From positions 38,988 to 102,987 of the forward strand of contig CAZXKO010000042.1 in assembly GCA_964641665.1 (NCBI GenBank): a stretch of 64,000 bases of DNA. The letters are read 5' to 3'. The position numbers were made by a program, and so were the translations under genes. The stretch is from Gp1-AA133 sp964641665 (GTDB taxonomy: Bacteria > Acidobacteriota > Terriglobia > Terriglobales > Acidobacteriaceae). Below, piece by piece: positions 8,116-16,302 of the stretch. Numbering within the stretch: the first letter of the stretch is position 1; each line of letters opens with the position of its first letter. Below the pieces are notes generated by a model. It searched no databases. It was not told the origin of the DNA and saw only the letters and a program-made list of their open reading frames with translations.

Positions 8116-9603
8116 ATGAGTTTTCCTCGCACCCTGGGTGAGCTGCGCCAGAGTCCTTTCTCTGAATCACGTTTGCGGGACCGGCGCGTCAAGGATGAGT
8201 TGCGCGAAAATCTGGTGGCGAGACTTCGGAGTAAAGAGCCCGTGTTCCCGGGCATCGTCGGCTACGACGACACGGTCGTGCCGCAAATCGTGAACGCTAT
8301 TTTGTCGCGTCACAACTTCATCCTGCTCGGCCTCCGCGGCCAGGCCAAGAGCCGCATTCTCCGAGCGTTGACCGGACTCCTCGATCCGCAGTTGCCCTAC
8401 GTCGCCGGATGCGAGATCCACGACAGCCCGTACTCGCCCATCTGCCGCCATTGTCGCAACGAAATTGCCAAGCATGGCGACCAGACCCAAATCGCCTATT
8501 TGACGCCCGACGAGCGCTACGTCGAAAAGCTCGCCACGCCCGACGTCACCATCGCCGATCTGATCGGTGATATCGACCCCATCAAGGCCGCTCGCGGCGG
8601 CCACGAACTCAGCAGCGAACTCACCGTCCACTACGGACTGTTGCCGCGTGCCAATCGTGGGATCTTTGCTATCAACGAATTGCCCGATCTCGCTGGCAAG
8701 ATCCAGGTAGGTTTGTTCAACATCATGCAAGAAGGTGACGTTCAGATTAAGGGCTATCCCGTCCGCCTCCCCCTCGATGTTGCGATGGTGTTCAGCGCCA
8801 ACCCCGAAGACTACACAGCCCGTGGGAAAATCATCACGCCATTGAAGGATCGCATCGGGTCCGAGGTTCGCACCCATTACCCCGCAACCGTCGAAGAAGG
8901 CATGGCGATCACCGCGCAGGAAGCCTGGACCCGTCGCGATGGCTACCAGTTGCACTTGCCCAAGTACGTGCAGGAAGTGATCGAGCGCGTAGCCTTTGCC
9001 GCGCGCGAGGACAAGAAAATCGACAAGCGGTCCGGCGTCAGCCAGCGCCTGCCGATCTCGGCTACCGAAAATGTAATATCCAATGCCGAGCGCCGTGGCA
9101 TCGCCAACGACGAGAAGGTCGTCGTACCCCGCATCAGCGACGTCTACGCCGCGCTGCCCGCGATCACCGGCAAGCTGGAACTGGAGTACGAGGGCGAAAT
9201 GAAAGGCGCAGATCACGTGAGCCGCGAGTTGATCCGCGTCGCTATTGCCAAGACTTTCGACGACTATTTCAGCGGCGTCGACATGCGGCAGATCGTCCAG
9301 TGGTTCGACCTCGGCGGCGAAATCCAGGTCGCCGACAGCGCCGCCTCGCGCGAGGTGCTTTCCCATATAAAGACCATCCAAGGCCTTATGGAGAAGCTCA
9401 GCGCGTTAGACGTTTCGCCGAAGGCGCCCGTGGAATCGCAGGTCTCCGCCGCCGAATTCGTCCTGGAAGGCCTGTACGCCCACAAGCGCATCGGCAGAAA
9501 CGAAGAACGAGTGTTCACCGCTGGAGAGAAGCAGCCGAAGAAGCCGGAGCAGCGCACCTTTGAACGTGAAGAGCCATCGCGGGGACGAAGACCTTACAAC
9601 TAA
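8116..9603 (+). CDS. MoxR / Mg-chelatase I-like AAA+ ATPase with a Cys/His insert
   Basis: This 495-residue AAA+ ATPase resembles the ChlI/BchI subunit of magnesium chelatase. Walker A is GLRGQAKS at residues 72-79, and a Walker B-like AINELPDL segment follows. It is the motor half of a MoxR-VWA pair, because the next gene on the strand (9754) encodes the VWA partner. Such pairs remodel or metallate protein complexes. Between Walker A and B it carries Cys99, His102, Cys110, His112 and Cys113, a possible metal-binding insert. The C-terminal 40 residues are charged. There are no bacteriochlorophyll genes nearby, so chelation of Mg is unlikely. Confidence 0.88.
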   Translation: MSFPRTLGELRQSPFSESRLRDRRVKDELRENLVARLRSKEPVFPGIVGYDDTVVPQIVNAILSRHNFILLGLRGQAKSRILRALTGLLDPQLPYVAGCEIHDSPYSPICRHCRNEIAKHGDQTQIAYLTPDERYVEKLATPDVTIADLIGDIDPIKAARGGHELSSELTVHYGLLPRANRGIFAINELPDLAGKIQVGLFNIMQEGDVQIKGYPVRLPLDVAMVFSANPEDYTARGKIITPLKDRIGSEVRTHYPATVEEGMAITAQEAWTRRDGYQLHLPKYVQEVIERVAFAAREDKKIDKRSGVSQRLPISATENVISNAERRGIANDEKVVVPRISDVYAALPAITGKLELEYEGEMKGADHVSRELIRVAIAKTFDDYFSGVDMRQIVQWFDLGGEIQVADSAASREVLSHIKTIQGLMEKLSALDVSPKAPVESQVSAAEFVLEGLYAHKRIGRNEERVFTAGEKQPKKPEQRTFEREEPSRGRRPYN

Positions 9604-9753
9604 GTTGCCTGTTGCTCGTTAGCAAGTACGGGTTTTCACCCCGATTCCCAGCGACCCATACCTGGCGCCGAGAATCTGCGGTCTTTCAGAGAACTGAGAA
9701 CTGACAACTGCCTTTAGCCAACGACCGGCGACGAACGACCAACGACTGCCGTT
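9604..9753. repeat. Degenerate short tandem intergenic repeat (CGACTG/AACTGA type)
   Basis: This gap between the ATPase and its VWA partner holds repeated short words of the kind GAACTGAGAACTGACAACTG and ACGACCGGCGACGAACGACC. Similar filler occurs at 10993-11035, 39123-39267, 53974-54007 and 58792-58821. No ORF, hairpin with T-run or clear promoter is visible here. Confidence 0.5.
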
Positions 9754-10992
9754 ATGAAACGCATCCGCTACACCAAGTACGTGCCTGATCCAGCCGGTGA
9801 GATGAGCATGGAAGACCTGCTCAGCGCCCTCTCCGACTATTTCCTGCAGAGCGGATTCCAGAATTACATGTTCTACGAGATGCCCGATGGCGAGCACTCG
9901 CTGGACGCGCTTCGCCAGGCAATCGAGCAGGCCTTGCTGGACGGCGACCGCTTCGACGAAGAAATGCGGGAACGTCTGCAACAAATGCAGATGGACGGCA
10001 CCCTCGATGAGCTGATCGAAAAGCTTATCGAGCGCCTGGAGCAGGAAGACTTCATCTCGATCGAAGATCCCCCGGACCCGTCGCAGCCATCCTCTGCCGC
10101 CGGCCAGGTGGGCGAAGGCCAGCAACAAACAAAGTTTGAGATTACCGACAAGAGCCTGGATTTCCTGGGCTACAAGGCTTTGCGCGATCTACTGGGGTCG
10201 CTCGGAAAATCAAGCTTCGGCCGCCACGACACCCGCGACATGGCGACCGGCGTCGAAACCAGCGGCGCATCCAAGGTTTACGAATTTGGCGACACGTTAA
10301 ACCTCGACACCACCGCCACCCTCTCCAGTGCCATCCAGCGCGAAGGATTGACCCTGCCCCTGAACATCGAGTATTCCGACCTGTACGTCCATCAGTGCGA
10401 GTACCAATCTTCGTGCGCAACCGTCCTGATGCTCGACTGCTCGCACTCCATGATCCTCTATGGCGAAGATCGTTTCACCCCAGCCAAGAAGGTCGCGATG
10501 GCGCTATCGCAATTAATCCGCACCCAGTATCCCGGAGACTCTCTCTCGCTGGTCCTGTTTCATGATTCCGCCGAGGAAGTGCCCCTATCGCAACTGGCCC
10601 GCGTGAAGGTTGGCCCCTACTACACCAACACTCGCGAGGGATTGCGGCTCGCGCAGCGCATCCTGCAGCGCCAGCGCAAAGATATGAAGCAAATCGTCAT
10701 GATCACCGACGGCAAGCCTTCCGCGCTCACCATGGACGATGGCCGCATCTACAAAAATGCCTTCGGGCTGGACCCGCTCGTGGTCGGTCAGACGCTGGAA
10801 GAAGTTTCGAAGTGCAAGCGCGCTGGCGTGCTAATCAACACCTTCATGCTTGCCTCCGACTATGGCCTGGTGAATTTCGTGCAGAAGGTTACCGAGATGT
10901 GCCGCGGGAAAGCGTACTTCACCACCCCCTACACCCTGGGGCAGTACCTGCTCATGGACTACATGTCCCGGAAGACGAAGACCATTCACTAG
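9754..10992 (+). CDS. VWA domain protein, partner of the MoxR-like ATPase
   Basis: This 412-residue cytosolic protein has an acidic helical N-terminal half and a C-terminal von Willebrand A domain. The MIDAS metal site DCSHS is at residues 228-232, followed by a Thr in the MITDGKPSA region. It lies 150 bases after the MoxR/ChlI-like ATPase on the same strand, and together they match the general architecture of ChlI/ChlD-like and MoxR/CoxE-like chaperone pairs. The role is inferred to be ATP-driven remodelling or cofactor insertion into an unidentified client. Confidence 0.88.
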   Translation: MKRIRYTKYVPDPAGEMSMEDLLSALSDYFLQSGFQNYMFYEMPDGEHSLDALRQAIEQALLDGDRFDEEMRERLQQMQMDGTLDELIEKLIERLEQEDFISIEDPPDPSQPSSAAGQVGEGQQQTKFEITDKSLDFLGYKALRDLLGSLGKSSFGRHDTRDMATGVETSGASKVYEFGDTLNLDTTATLSSAIQREGLTLPLNIEYSDLYVHQCEYQSSCATVLMLDCSHSMILYGEDRFTPAKKVAMALSQLIRTQYPGDSLSLVLFHDSAEEVPLSQLARVKVGPYYTNTREGLRLAQRILQRQRKDMKQIVMITDGKPSALTMDDGRIYKNAFGLDPLVVGQTLEEVSKCKRAGVLINTFMLASDYGLVNFVQKVTEMCRGKAYFTTPYTLGQYLLMDYMSRKTKTIH

Positions 10993-11035
10993 CTGAAGCT
11001 CTCAGCTTTCCGCCGTCAGCTTTCAGCATCCGCCT
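10993..11035. repeat. Short AGCTTTC/CAGCTTT intergenic repeat
   Basis: The stretch contains CTCAGCTTTCC and GTCAGCTTTCAGC, a short imperfect repeat of the same low-complexity class as at 53974-54007. It separates the convergent VWA and CDGSH genes. Confidence 0.4.
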
Positions 11036-11041
11036 CTCCGG

Positions 11042-11275
11042 CTAGCCTTTCTTCTCCGCTTCCATCGCAGCTTCCGCGGCCTGGAATCCGATCCGGCTGT
11101 GCGTCCCGTCACAAAACGGCTTATTCACGCTGGCGCCACAGCGGCAAAGCGAAAATGCAGGCTTGCCGGTCAGGTCGTATGGATTGCCGTTCGCATCGAC
11201 CAGTTCGATAGACCCTTCCGGAGCTTCCACTCGGTACGGGCCATTCGGCCGGACCGTGATCTTCATTTGAGCCAC
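11042..11275 (-). CDS. CDGSH iron-sulfur domain protein
   Basis: This small soluble protein (about 77 residues) should bind a [2Fe-2S] cluster through three Cys and one His. The signature CRCGASVNKPFCDGTH matches C-x-C-x2-S-x3-P-x-C-D-G-T-H exactly. The N-terminal half (KITVRPNGPYRVEAPEG) is the usual beta strand pair of the bacterial type. GTG at 11275 is chosen as the start because GGAGG lies 5 bases upstream (11281-11285); an in-frame TTG at 11290 is an alternative. It is likely a redox or cluster-transfer protein. Confidence 0.9.
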   Translation of the reverse strand: MAQMKITVRPNGPYRVEAPEGSIELVDANGNPYDLTGKPAFSLCRCGASVNKPFCDGTHSRIGFQAAEAAMEAEKKG

Positions 11276-11344
11276 ACATGCCTCCATCAAGATTTGATGT
11301 GATTAGGAAATGCTGGAATGAACTTGCGATAACACGCAGCACAA

Positions 11345-12463
11345 TTACGCCGCCGCCCATCCCACCGATGGCAAACTGCGGTACAGCTGCAAATACTCGT
11401 CGATCATGCGCTTGTGGTTGTAGCGGTCGCGTGCCCGCTGGTACGCACGATTCGCGTACGAGCGGCATTTTTCCCGGTCTTCGGTGAGCTCGCGGATGGC
11501 CGACGCCAGGCTCTCCGCATCATTCGTGCGGAAGTACACGGCATCCTCACCCCAGATCTCGCGGAAACTCGGAATATCGTTCGCGACAATCGCGCACCGT
11601 GAAAGGGCTGCCTCCAACAGCTCCATCCCAAAAGGCTCATAGCGGGCCGTCGCCGCGTAGACCGCCGCACGGCTGTACAAGTTCCGCAGTTGCGCTTCCG
11701 TTTGAGGTCCCTTCAGCGACACACATAGCTGGTCGGTCGACACTTTTACGTCGGCGCGAATCGGAATCCGCGGCGCGTTCACCGGCTGCTCAGAGCCGAC
11801 AATGCACACGGAAAGCGGGTGTTCATGCTGGGTCAGCAGGTGCACCTGCCGGCTCGCGTCGAGCAGCCGACCCACCGCCAGAACCGAGTCTTCTTTGCTG
11901 ACGTAAGGATTGAAGAAAATCGGATTCCTGCCGTTATAAATCACTTGCTCGCGGCTCACCTGCACGTACGACAGATGGAGGGCATCCAGCATCGACGACG
12001 ACGGGGCCACCACCGCAGTGGCACCCAATAGTCCGCGCACCACCACTTCCCGATACCGGTTCAGCCACCGCGCCGACTTCGGCTCGTGGCCATGTACTGC
12101 CAGCCACCAGGTGACCAGGTCACCGTGCGCCACCACCACCCGCGGCACATCCACCCGCAGTGCGCCATAACAAAACTGGTTCAGATGCAAAACATCCGGC
12201 TGGATCTCCCGCACCAGTCCCGCCAGGTAGGCCGCCGAGTCCTCGTAGTCCTGCTCGCCTTCATGCATCCATTCCAGGCGGAACGCGGTCGGACGGTAGT
12301 CGAGACCATGCAGACTGTCCATCCATGCGGTCTGTTCGGGAAGCGGAACCTCGCCAAAGCTCACCAGCGTGACCCGCAAGCCTCGGCTCACCAGCCCGCT
12401 CACGAGTTCGCGGGTATAAGTCCAAACGCCGGAGATCGTATCGGTGGTGACGAGAACATGCAT
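11345..12463 (-). CDS. GT4-family glycosyltransferase
   Basis: This is a GT-B fold glycosyltransferase of about 372 residues. It begins with the nucleotide-sugar fold start MHVLVTTDTISGVWTYTREL and has the GT4 donor-binding block FGMELLEAALSRCAIVANDI (E-x7-E region) in its C-terminal half. An upstream in-frame extension to 12670 is possible, but its residues are basic and low in structure, so ATG at 12463 is preferred. It is divergent from the glucosyl-3-phosphoglycerate synthase operon at 13043. GT4 enzymes make mannosylglucosylglycerate in Petrotoga-type pathways, so it may add a second sugar here. That role is inference only. Confidence 0.85.
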   Translation of the reverse strand: MHVLVTTDTISGVWTYTRELVSGLVSRGLRVTLVSFGEVPLPEQTAWMDSLHGLDYRPTAFRLEWMHEGEQDYEDSAAYLAGLVREIQPDVLHLNQFCYGALRVDVPRVVVAHGDLVTWWLAVHGHEPKSARWLNRYREVVVRGLLGATAVVAPSSSMLDALHLSYVQVSREQVIYNGRNPIFFNPYVSKEDSVLAVGRLLDASRQVHLLTQHEHPLSVCIVGSEQPVNAPRIPIRADVKVSTDQLCVSLKGPQTEAQLRNLYSRAAVYAATARYEPFGMELLEAALSRCAIVANDIPSFREIWGEDAVYFRTNDAESLASAIRELTEDREKCRSYANRAYQRARDRYNHKRMIDEYLQLYRSLPSVGWAAA

Positions 12464-13042
12464 AGAGTCTGACAGTTTACCAATAACCATAGCGGGCGTA
12501 TGCAACGCCTGATCCAACTGGCGATATTTTATTCGGGCCGCGTCCCTTTGAAGAATTTTATTCTGCGGGCGGCCGCCACGAGCCGCACGTTGGCTGCTCA
12601 ACCGGCCCTCAACCTGGGGCAGGGCTGCCGGGGGCGATGTCACTAACCACTTCGCTTTCAACACCTTCAATTGGGAAAAAACTGCACCCTTCGGGAAAAT
12701 ATTCTGTATTGACCAGTGCTGTCCAGCAGCTTAACTTTGGAGACTAATCGACGTAGTTCTCGGCGTTTCGGCGGTCGGCATCGCGCTCTTGCACGCTCTC
12801 ATGCTCTGCCGCCGTCGCATAGAGGAAACACATGAGTGTGGCCGCTCAGTTGCAATCGCGCTAGAGCGGAGAATCTCAGTCCCGTCTACCGCATTAAGAG
12901 CTGGTTGTCTCGCCACTTCTATGCTCCTAACGCTTTTAGCTCCGGTTCCCTGCGGCTTTCACGAGTTGGTTCTAGTCCGGTTCAATCGCACTGGCGACGC
13001 GTAGCGGTCCGAGCAGGAACAGTTTCACACAGGAGGACGAGC
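12464..13042. other. Long divergent intergenic region upstream of the GpgS operon
   Basis: About 580 bases separate two divergent genes. A weak promoter-like pair, TTGACC at 12709-12714 and TTAACT at 12731-12736 with a 16-base spacer, points toward the GpgS operon. An ORF ending at 13004 encodes one hydrophobic stretch (VVLGVSAVGIALLHALMLC) but lacks a convincing start or ribosome-binding site. A long leader on the operon, possibly osmoregulatory, is an inference. Confidence 0.35.
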
Positions 13043-14317
13043 ATGGCTGATTTCTACCAAATGGGAGTCATCGCCACCCTGCACCGGCTGGGCGCGGGCG
13101 ACATGGGCATCATCGAAAGACAACTGGAGTATTTTTCCCGCCAGCAGCCCATTGCGCTGGTGCTGCCCGCCCTCTATTCGGAATTTGAGAAGCCCGCCAT
13201 GGATACCATGCTGGCCGAACTCAGTCAGGCGTCCTATGTGCGACAGTTCGTTCTTTCCCTGGCGCAGGCAACGCAAGAACAATTTGAGGATGTGCAACGG
13301 CGTCTGAGCATCCTGCCTGGAGACGTTCGCGTTCTCTGGCATGATGGCCCGCGCATGCAGCGCCTGTACAAGACGCTCGAAGAGAACCGCTTGCGGATTG
13401 GACCGGACGGCAAGGGCCGCCAGTGCTGGATGGCCTACGGCTACGTGCTCGCCAGCCGAAAGGCCTCGGTGATTGCACTGCACGATTGCGACATCGTCAA
13501 CTACAGCCGCGAGATGCTGGCGCGCCTCTGCTATCCGGTTGTGCATCCAGACATTGGCTTTGAGTTCAGCAAGGGCTACTACGCCCGCCTTAGCCACCAG
13601 ATGCACGGGCGGGTAACACGCCTGCTCATGACGCCCGTGATCCGCGCACTGCAGTCGATCGTGGGCCATCTGCCCTTCCTCATGTATCTGGACAGCTTTC
13701 GCTATCCGCTGGCGGGCGAGTTCGCCATGCAAGCCGACCTTGCGCGTGTTAACCGCATTCCTTCGGACTGGGGTCTGGAGGTCGGAGTTCTCGCCGAGGT
13801 CTATCGGAACTGCTCCATCCGTCGAATCTGCCAGGTCGATATCGCCGACAACTACGAACACAAGCACCAGGAACTCTCCCAGGGCGATCCTTCCAAGGGC
13901 CTGATGAAGATGGCCATGGACATCTCCAAGTCCCTGTTTCGAATCCTGGCCGCCGAGGGCGTAAAGTTCGACACCGGCCTGATGCAGACCCTGCTGGTTC
14001 GCTACCAGCGCATGGCGGAAAACAGCATCAGCCGCTACCACGCCGACGCGATGATCAATGGCCTGATTTTCGACCGCCATGAAGAAGAAACTGCGGTGGA
14101 GACTTTTTCCCAAGCTCTGAAGATGGCCACCGACGAGTTCTTCGCCGACCCGCTGGGCACTCCTCCGATTCCGAACTGGATGCGGGTCAGCGCGGCTTTG
14201 CCGGGATTTCTGGAAGATCTGCGGGAAGCGGTGGATACTGACAACGTGGCCACCACGAACCTGGTCGGTATGACTACCCAGCCTGCGCACCCGTTAGCCC
14301 ACAAGGAGACTGCGTGA
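13043..14317 (+). CDS. gpgS: Glucosyl-3-phosphoglycerate synthase (GT81-like)
   Basis: This GT-A glycosyltransferase of about 424 residues is expected to transfer glucose from an NDP-glucose to 3-phosphoglycerate, the first step of glucosylglycerate synthesis. Family marks include the metal-binding HDCDIVNYS block, EFSKGYYARLSHQMHGRVTR, FRYPLAGEFAMQ and the CQVDIADNYEHKHQ segment with its metal-ligand His. The ATG at 13043 has a strong AGGAGG 6-7 bases upstream, so the longer in-frame reading from 12836 is rejected. It leads a four-gene operon with a second transferase, a channel-like protein and a phosphatase, all consistent with compatible-solute production. Confidence 0.88.
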   Translation: MADFYQMGVIATLHRLGAGDMGIIERQLEYFSRQQPIALVLPALYSEFEKPAMDTMLAELSQASYVRQFVLSLAQATQEQFEDVQRRLSILPGDVRVLWHDGPRMQRLYKTLEENRLRIGPDGKGRQCWMAYGYVLASRKASVIALHDCDIVNYSREMLARLCYPVVHPDIGFEFSKGYYARLSHQMHGRVTRLLMTPVIRALQSIVGHLPFLMYLDSFRYPLAGEFAMQADLARVNRIPSDWGLEVGVLAEVYRNCSIRRICQVDIADNYEHKHQELSQGDPSKGLMKMAMDISKSLFRILAAEGVKFDTGLMQTLLVRYQRMAENSISRYHADAMINGLIFDRHEEETAVETFSQALKMATDEFFADPLGTPPIPNWMRVSAALPGFLEDLREAVDTDNVATTNLVGMTTQPAHPLAHKETA

Positions 14318-14324
14318 AGCCCAC

Positions 14325-15617
14325 GTGGAAGACCTATTTCCAACTGAATTAAAGGCCCGTCTCGAGCAGATCGGCGAGGCCGATATCGTCGTCGGCATCC
14401 CCAGCTACAACAACGCCCGCACCATCGGACACGTAGTGCGGGCCGTTTCGGTGGGCTTGGCCAAGTACTTCCCGACCCGCCGGGCGGTAATCGTAAACTC
14501 CGACGGCGGCTCCAAGGACAACACCAAGGAAGTCGTCCTGGAGGCGGAGGGCGGCGCGGATGACTTGCTCCTCGTATCGCACCCGGTTCAGGCCAGCCAG
14601 CGTATCAGCACGCCCTATCACGGCCTTCCCGGAAAAGGCAGCGCGTTCCGCACCATCTTCGCAGTGGCGAAGAAGCTCAAAGCGAAGGCTTGCGTTGTGG
14701 TCGATTCCGACTTGCGCAGCATCACTCCTGGTTGGATCGAGCTGCTGGCGCAACCAGTCCTGGAATACGAATACGATTACATCGCACCCTATTATCACCG
14801 GCACAAGTACGACGGAACCATCACCAACGGGATTGTTTATCCCATGACGCGCACTCTCTACGGGAAATCCGTGCGCCAGCCGATCGGGGGAGAGTTCGGC
14901 TTTTCCGGCAAACTTGCTGCGCGCTATCTTGAAAAAGACGTCTGGGATACGGACGTCGCCCGGTTCGGCATTGACATCTGGATGACCGTGACCGCCATCG
15001 CCGAGGGCTTCCGCGTCGGCCAAGCCTATCTCGGCGCCAAGATTCATGATGCCAAAGATCCCGGCGCCGATTTGACCAGCATGTTCCGGCAAGTCGTCGG
15101 TTCCTTCTTCAGCCTGATGGAAAGCTATGACACCGTCTGGAAGAACGTTCACTCCTGTGAGCCGGTTCCCCTATTCGGATTCCCATTCGAAGTGGGCGTG
15201 GAACCTCTGACCGTGAACACCGACCGCATGATTCACGCCGCACAGCAGGGCGTAAATGACCTGCGGGAGATCTACAGCTCGTTTCTTGCTCCGCAAACCC
15301 TGGTGGACTTGACGAATTTCGTCCATCGCAACGGCCAGGGATTCCACATCCCTGACCCTCTTTGGGTCCGCATGATCTACGAAGCCGCGGTGGCCTATCG
15401 TCACCGCCTTCTGGATCGCGATCACCTCCTCCAATCGCTGGTGCCGTTATACCTCGGCCGTACGGCCTCGTTCGTTCTCGAAGTGACAGAAAGTACTGCG
15501 CCGCAAGTCGAAGAACGCATCGAAACGCTTTGCCGCGTATTCGAGACCGAGAAACCCTACCTCGCTCAGCAATGGGACGCCGCTGGAAAGGAGCACCTCC
15601 ATGCGCAGCCTGTTTGA
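14325..15617 (+). CDS. GT-A glycosyltransferase, mannosylglycerate synthase-like
   Basis: This 430-residue inverting or retaining GT-A enzyme starts with the nucleotide-binding fold IVVGIPSYNNARTIGHVVRA. A DxD-like VVDSDLRS lies near residue 127. The QPIGGEFGFSG and FGIDIWMTV segments resemble those of GT78 mannosylglycerate synthase. Start GTG 14325 lies 7 bases after the gpgS stop, with AAGGAG at 14303-14308. The gene overlaps the next one by 17 bases. It probably adds a second sugar to, or competes for, the glycerate acceptor. Whether the donor is GDP-mannose or NDP-glucose cannot be seen. Confidence 0.8.
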   Translation: MEDLFPTELKARLEQIGEADIVVGIPSYNNARTIGHVVRAVSVGLAKYFPTRRAVIVNSDGGSKDNTKEVVLEAEGGADDLLLVSHPVQASQRISTPYHGLPGKGSAFRTIFAVAKKLKAKACVVVDSDLRSITPGWIELLAQPVLEYEYDYIAPYYHRHKYDGTITNGIVYPMTRTLYGKSVRQPIGGEFGFSGKLAARYLEKDVWDTDVARFGIDIWMTVTAIAEGFRVGQAYLGAKIHDAKDPGADLTSMFRQVVGSFFSLMESYDTVWKNVHSCEPVPLFGFPFEVGVEPLTVNTDRMIHAAQQGVNDLREIYSSFLAPQTLVDLTNFVHRNGQGFHIPDPLWVRMIYEAAVAYRHRLLDRDHLLQSLVPLYLGRTASFVLEVTESTAPQVEERIETLCRVFETEKPYLAQQWDAAGKEHLHAQPV

Positions 15618-16302
15618 CCGGATGTTTGTCGACCCCTTCCATCGTCTCGCGGACCAGTCCGCCCATGTTGTACCCATCCTCATCATGGTGCTGGTTACGC
15701 TCATCGTGGGCGGCTTCTTCGCCTTTCTGTTCCGGTGGCTGACGTACCGTCTGCTGCACCTGGCTCGCTTCGACCAGTTGGTGCAACGTACGGGATTCGC
15801 CGGCATCATCGAGCGCACCGGAGTCTTCCGCTCCCCCAGCGACCTCGGAGCGCGCTTCGTGCAAGCCCTGGTATGGCTGCTCACGGTTCTGTTCGCTCTC
15901 AATGCAGCCGACACCCCCGCCAGTGTCAACCTCGTCCGGAGGTTCGTGGATTACATTCCCAACCTCATCGCTGCAGGATTGGTTCTTCTTCTGGGCGTCG
16001 TGGTCAGCCGGATGGTCGCGCGCAGCGCCCTGCTTGCAGCCGTCAACGCGCAATGGCCGGCGGCTCGTCTGATCGCCGGTGGGGTACGGGTCCTGGTCAT
16101 GACCCTCGCAGTGGTCATTGCCCTGGAACAGCTTCACATCGGAAGCGTGCCCCTGCTGGTGGCATTCGCGATTGTGTTCGCTGGCATCATCTTTGCCCTC
16201 GCGATTGCCTTTGGCCTGGGCGCGCGCGACATGGCCCGGCAGTGGATCGAGGCCAAGGTGCGGTCATCAGTCGCCGAAGAAGAGGTCTTCCGCCATCTCT
16301 GA
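15601..16302 (+). CDS. Mechanosensitive-channel-like small membrane protein
   Basis: This 233-residue inner-membrane protein has four predicted helices (about residues 22-45, 92-110, 116-140, 150-205). They match the conserved transmembrane-helix repeat found in front of MscS-type channels. The gating helix ends in the Gly/Ala-rich FALAIAFGLGARD. It lacks the cytoplasmic MscS beta domain, so it is a truncated or auxiliary form. ATG 15601 has AAAGGAG 5-11 bases upstream and overlaps the preceding transferase gene, so it is translationally coupled. Its place in a solute synthesis operon suggests release of the solute on hypo-osmotic shock. Confidence 0.75.
   Translation: MRSLFDRMFVDPFHRLADQSAHVVPILIMVLVTLIVGGFFAFLFRWLTYRLLHLARFDQLVQRTGFAGIIERTGVFRSPSDLGARFVQALVWLLTVLFALNAADTPASVNLVRRFVDYIPNLIAAGLVLLLGVVVSRMVARSALLAAVNAQWPAARLIAGGVRVLVMTLAVVIALEQLHIGSVPLLVAFAIVFAGIIFALAIAFGLGARDMARQWIEAKVRSSVAEEEVFRHL

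Noticed and set aside
8167..9381. 404-codon open frame opposite the MoxR-like ATPase
   Set aside because: Third-position GC bias of the true gene opens the antisense frame. The product has no domain and the sense strand is a clear AAA+ gene.
12464..12670. Extension of the GT4 gene to 12670
   Set aside because: The added residues are basic and unstructured, and the Rossmann start is at 12463.
12789..13004. 71-codon frame with a hydrophobic segment before gpgS
   Set aside because: There is no ribosome-binding site or good start, and the rest of the peptide is Arg/Ala-rich.
12836..13042. Extension of gpgS to 12836
   Set aside because: AGGAGG sits directly before ATG 13043, and the extension has no family match.
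13025..14290. 421-codon open frame opposite gpgS
   Set aside because: It is antisense to a strongly matching glycosyltransferase and has no recognisable motif.
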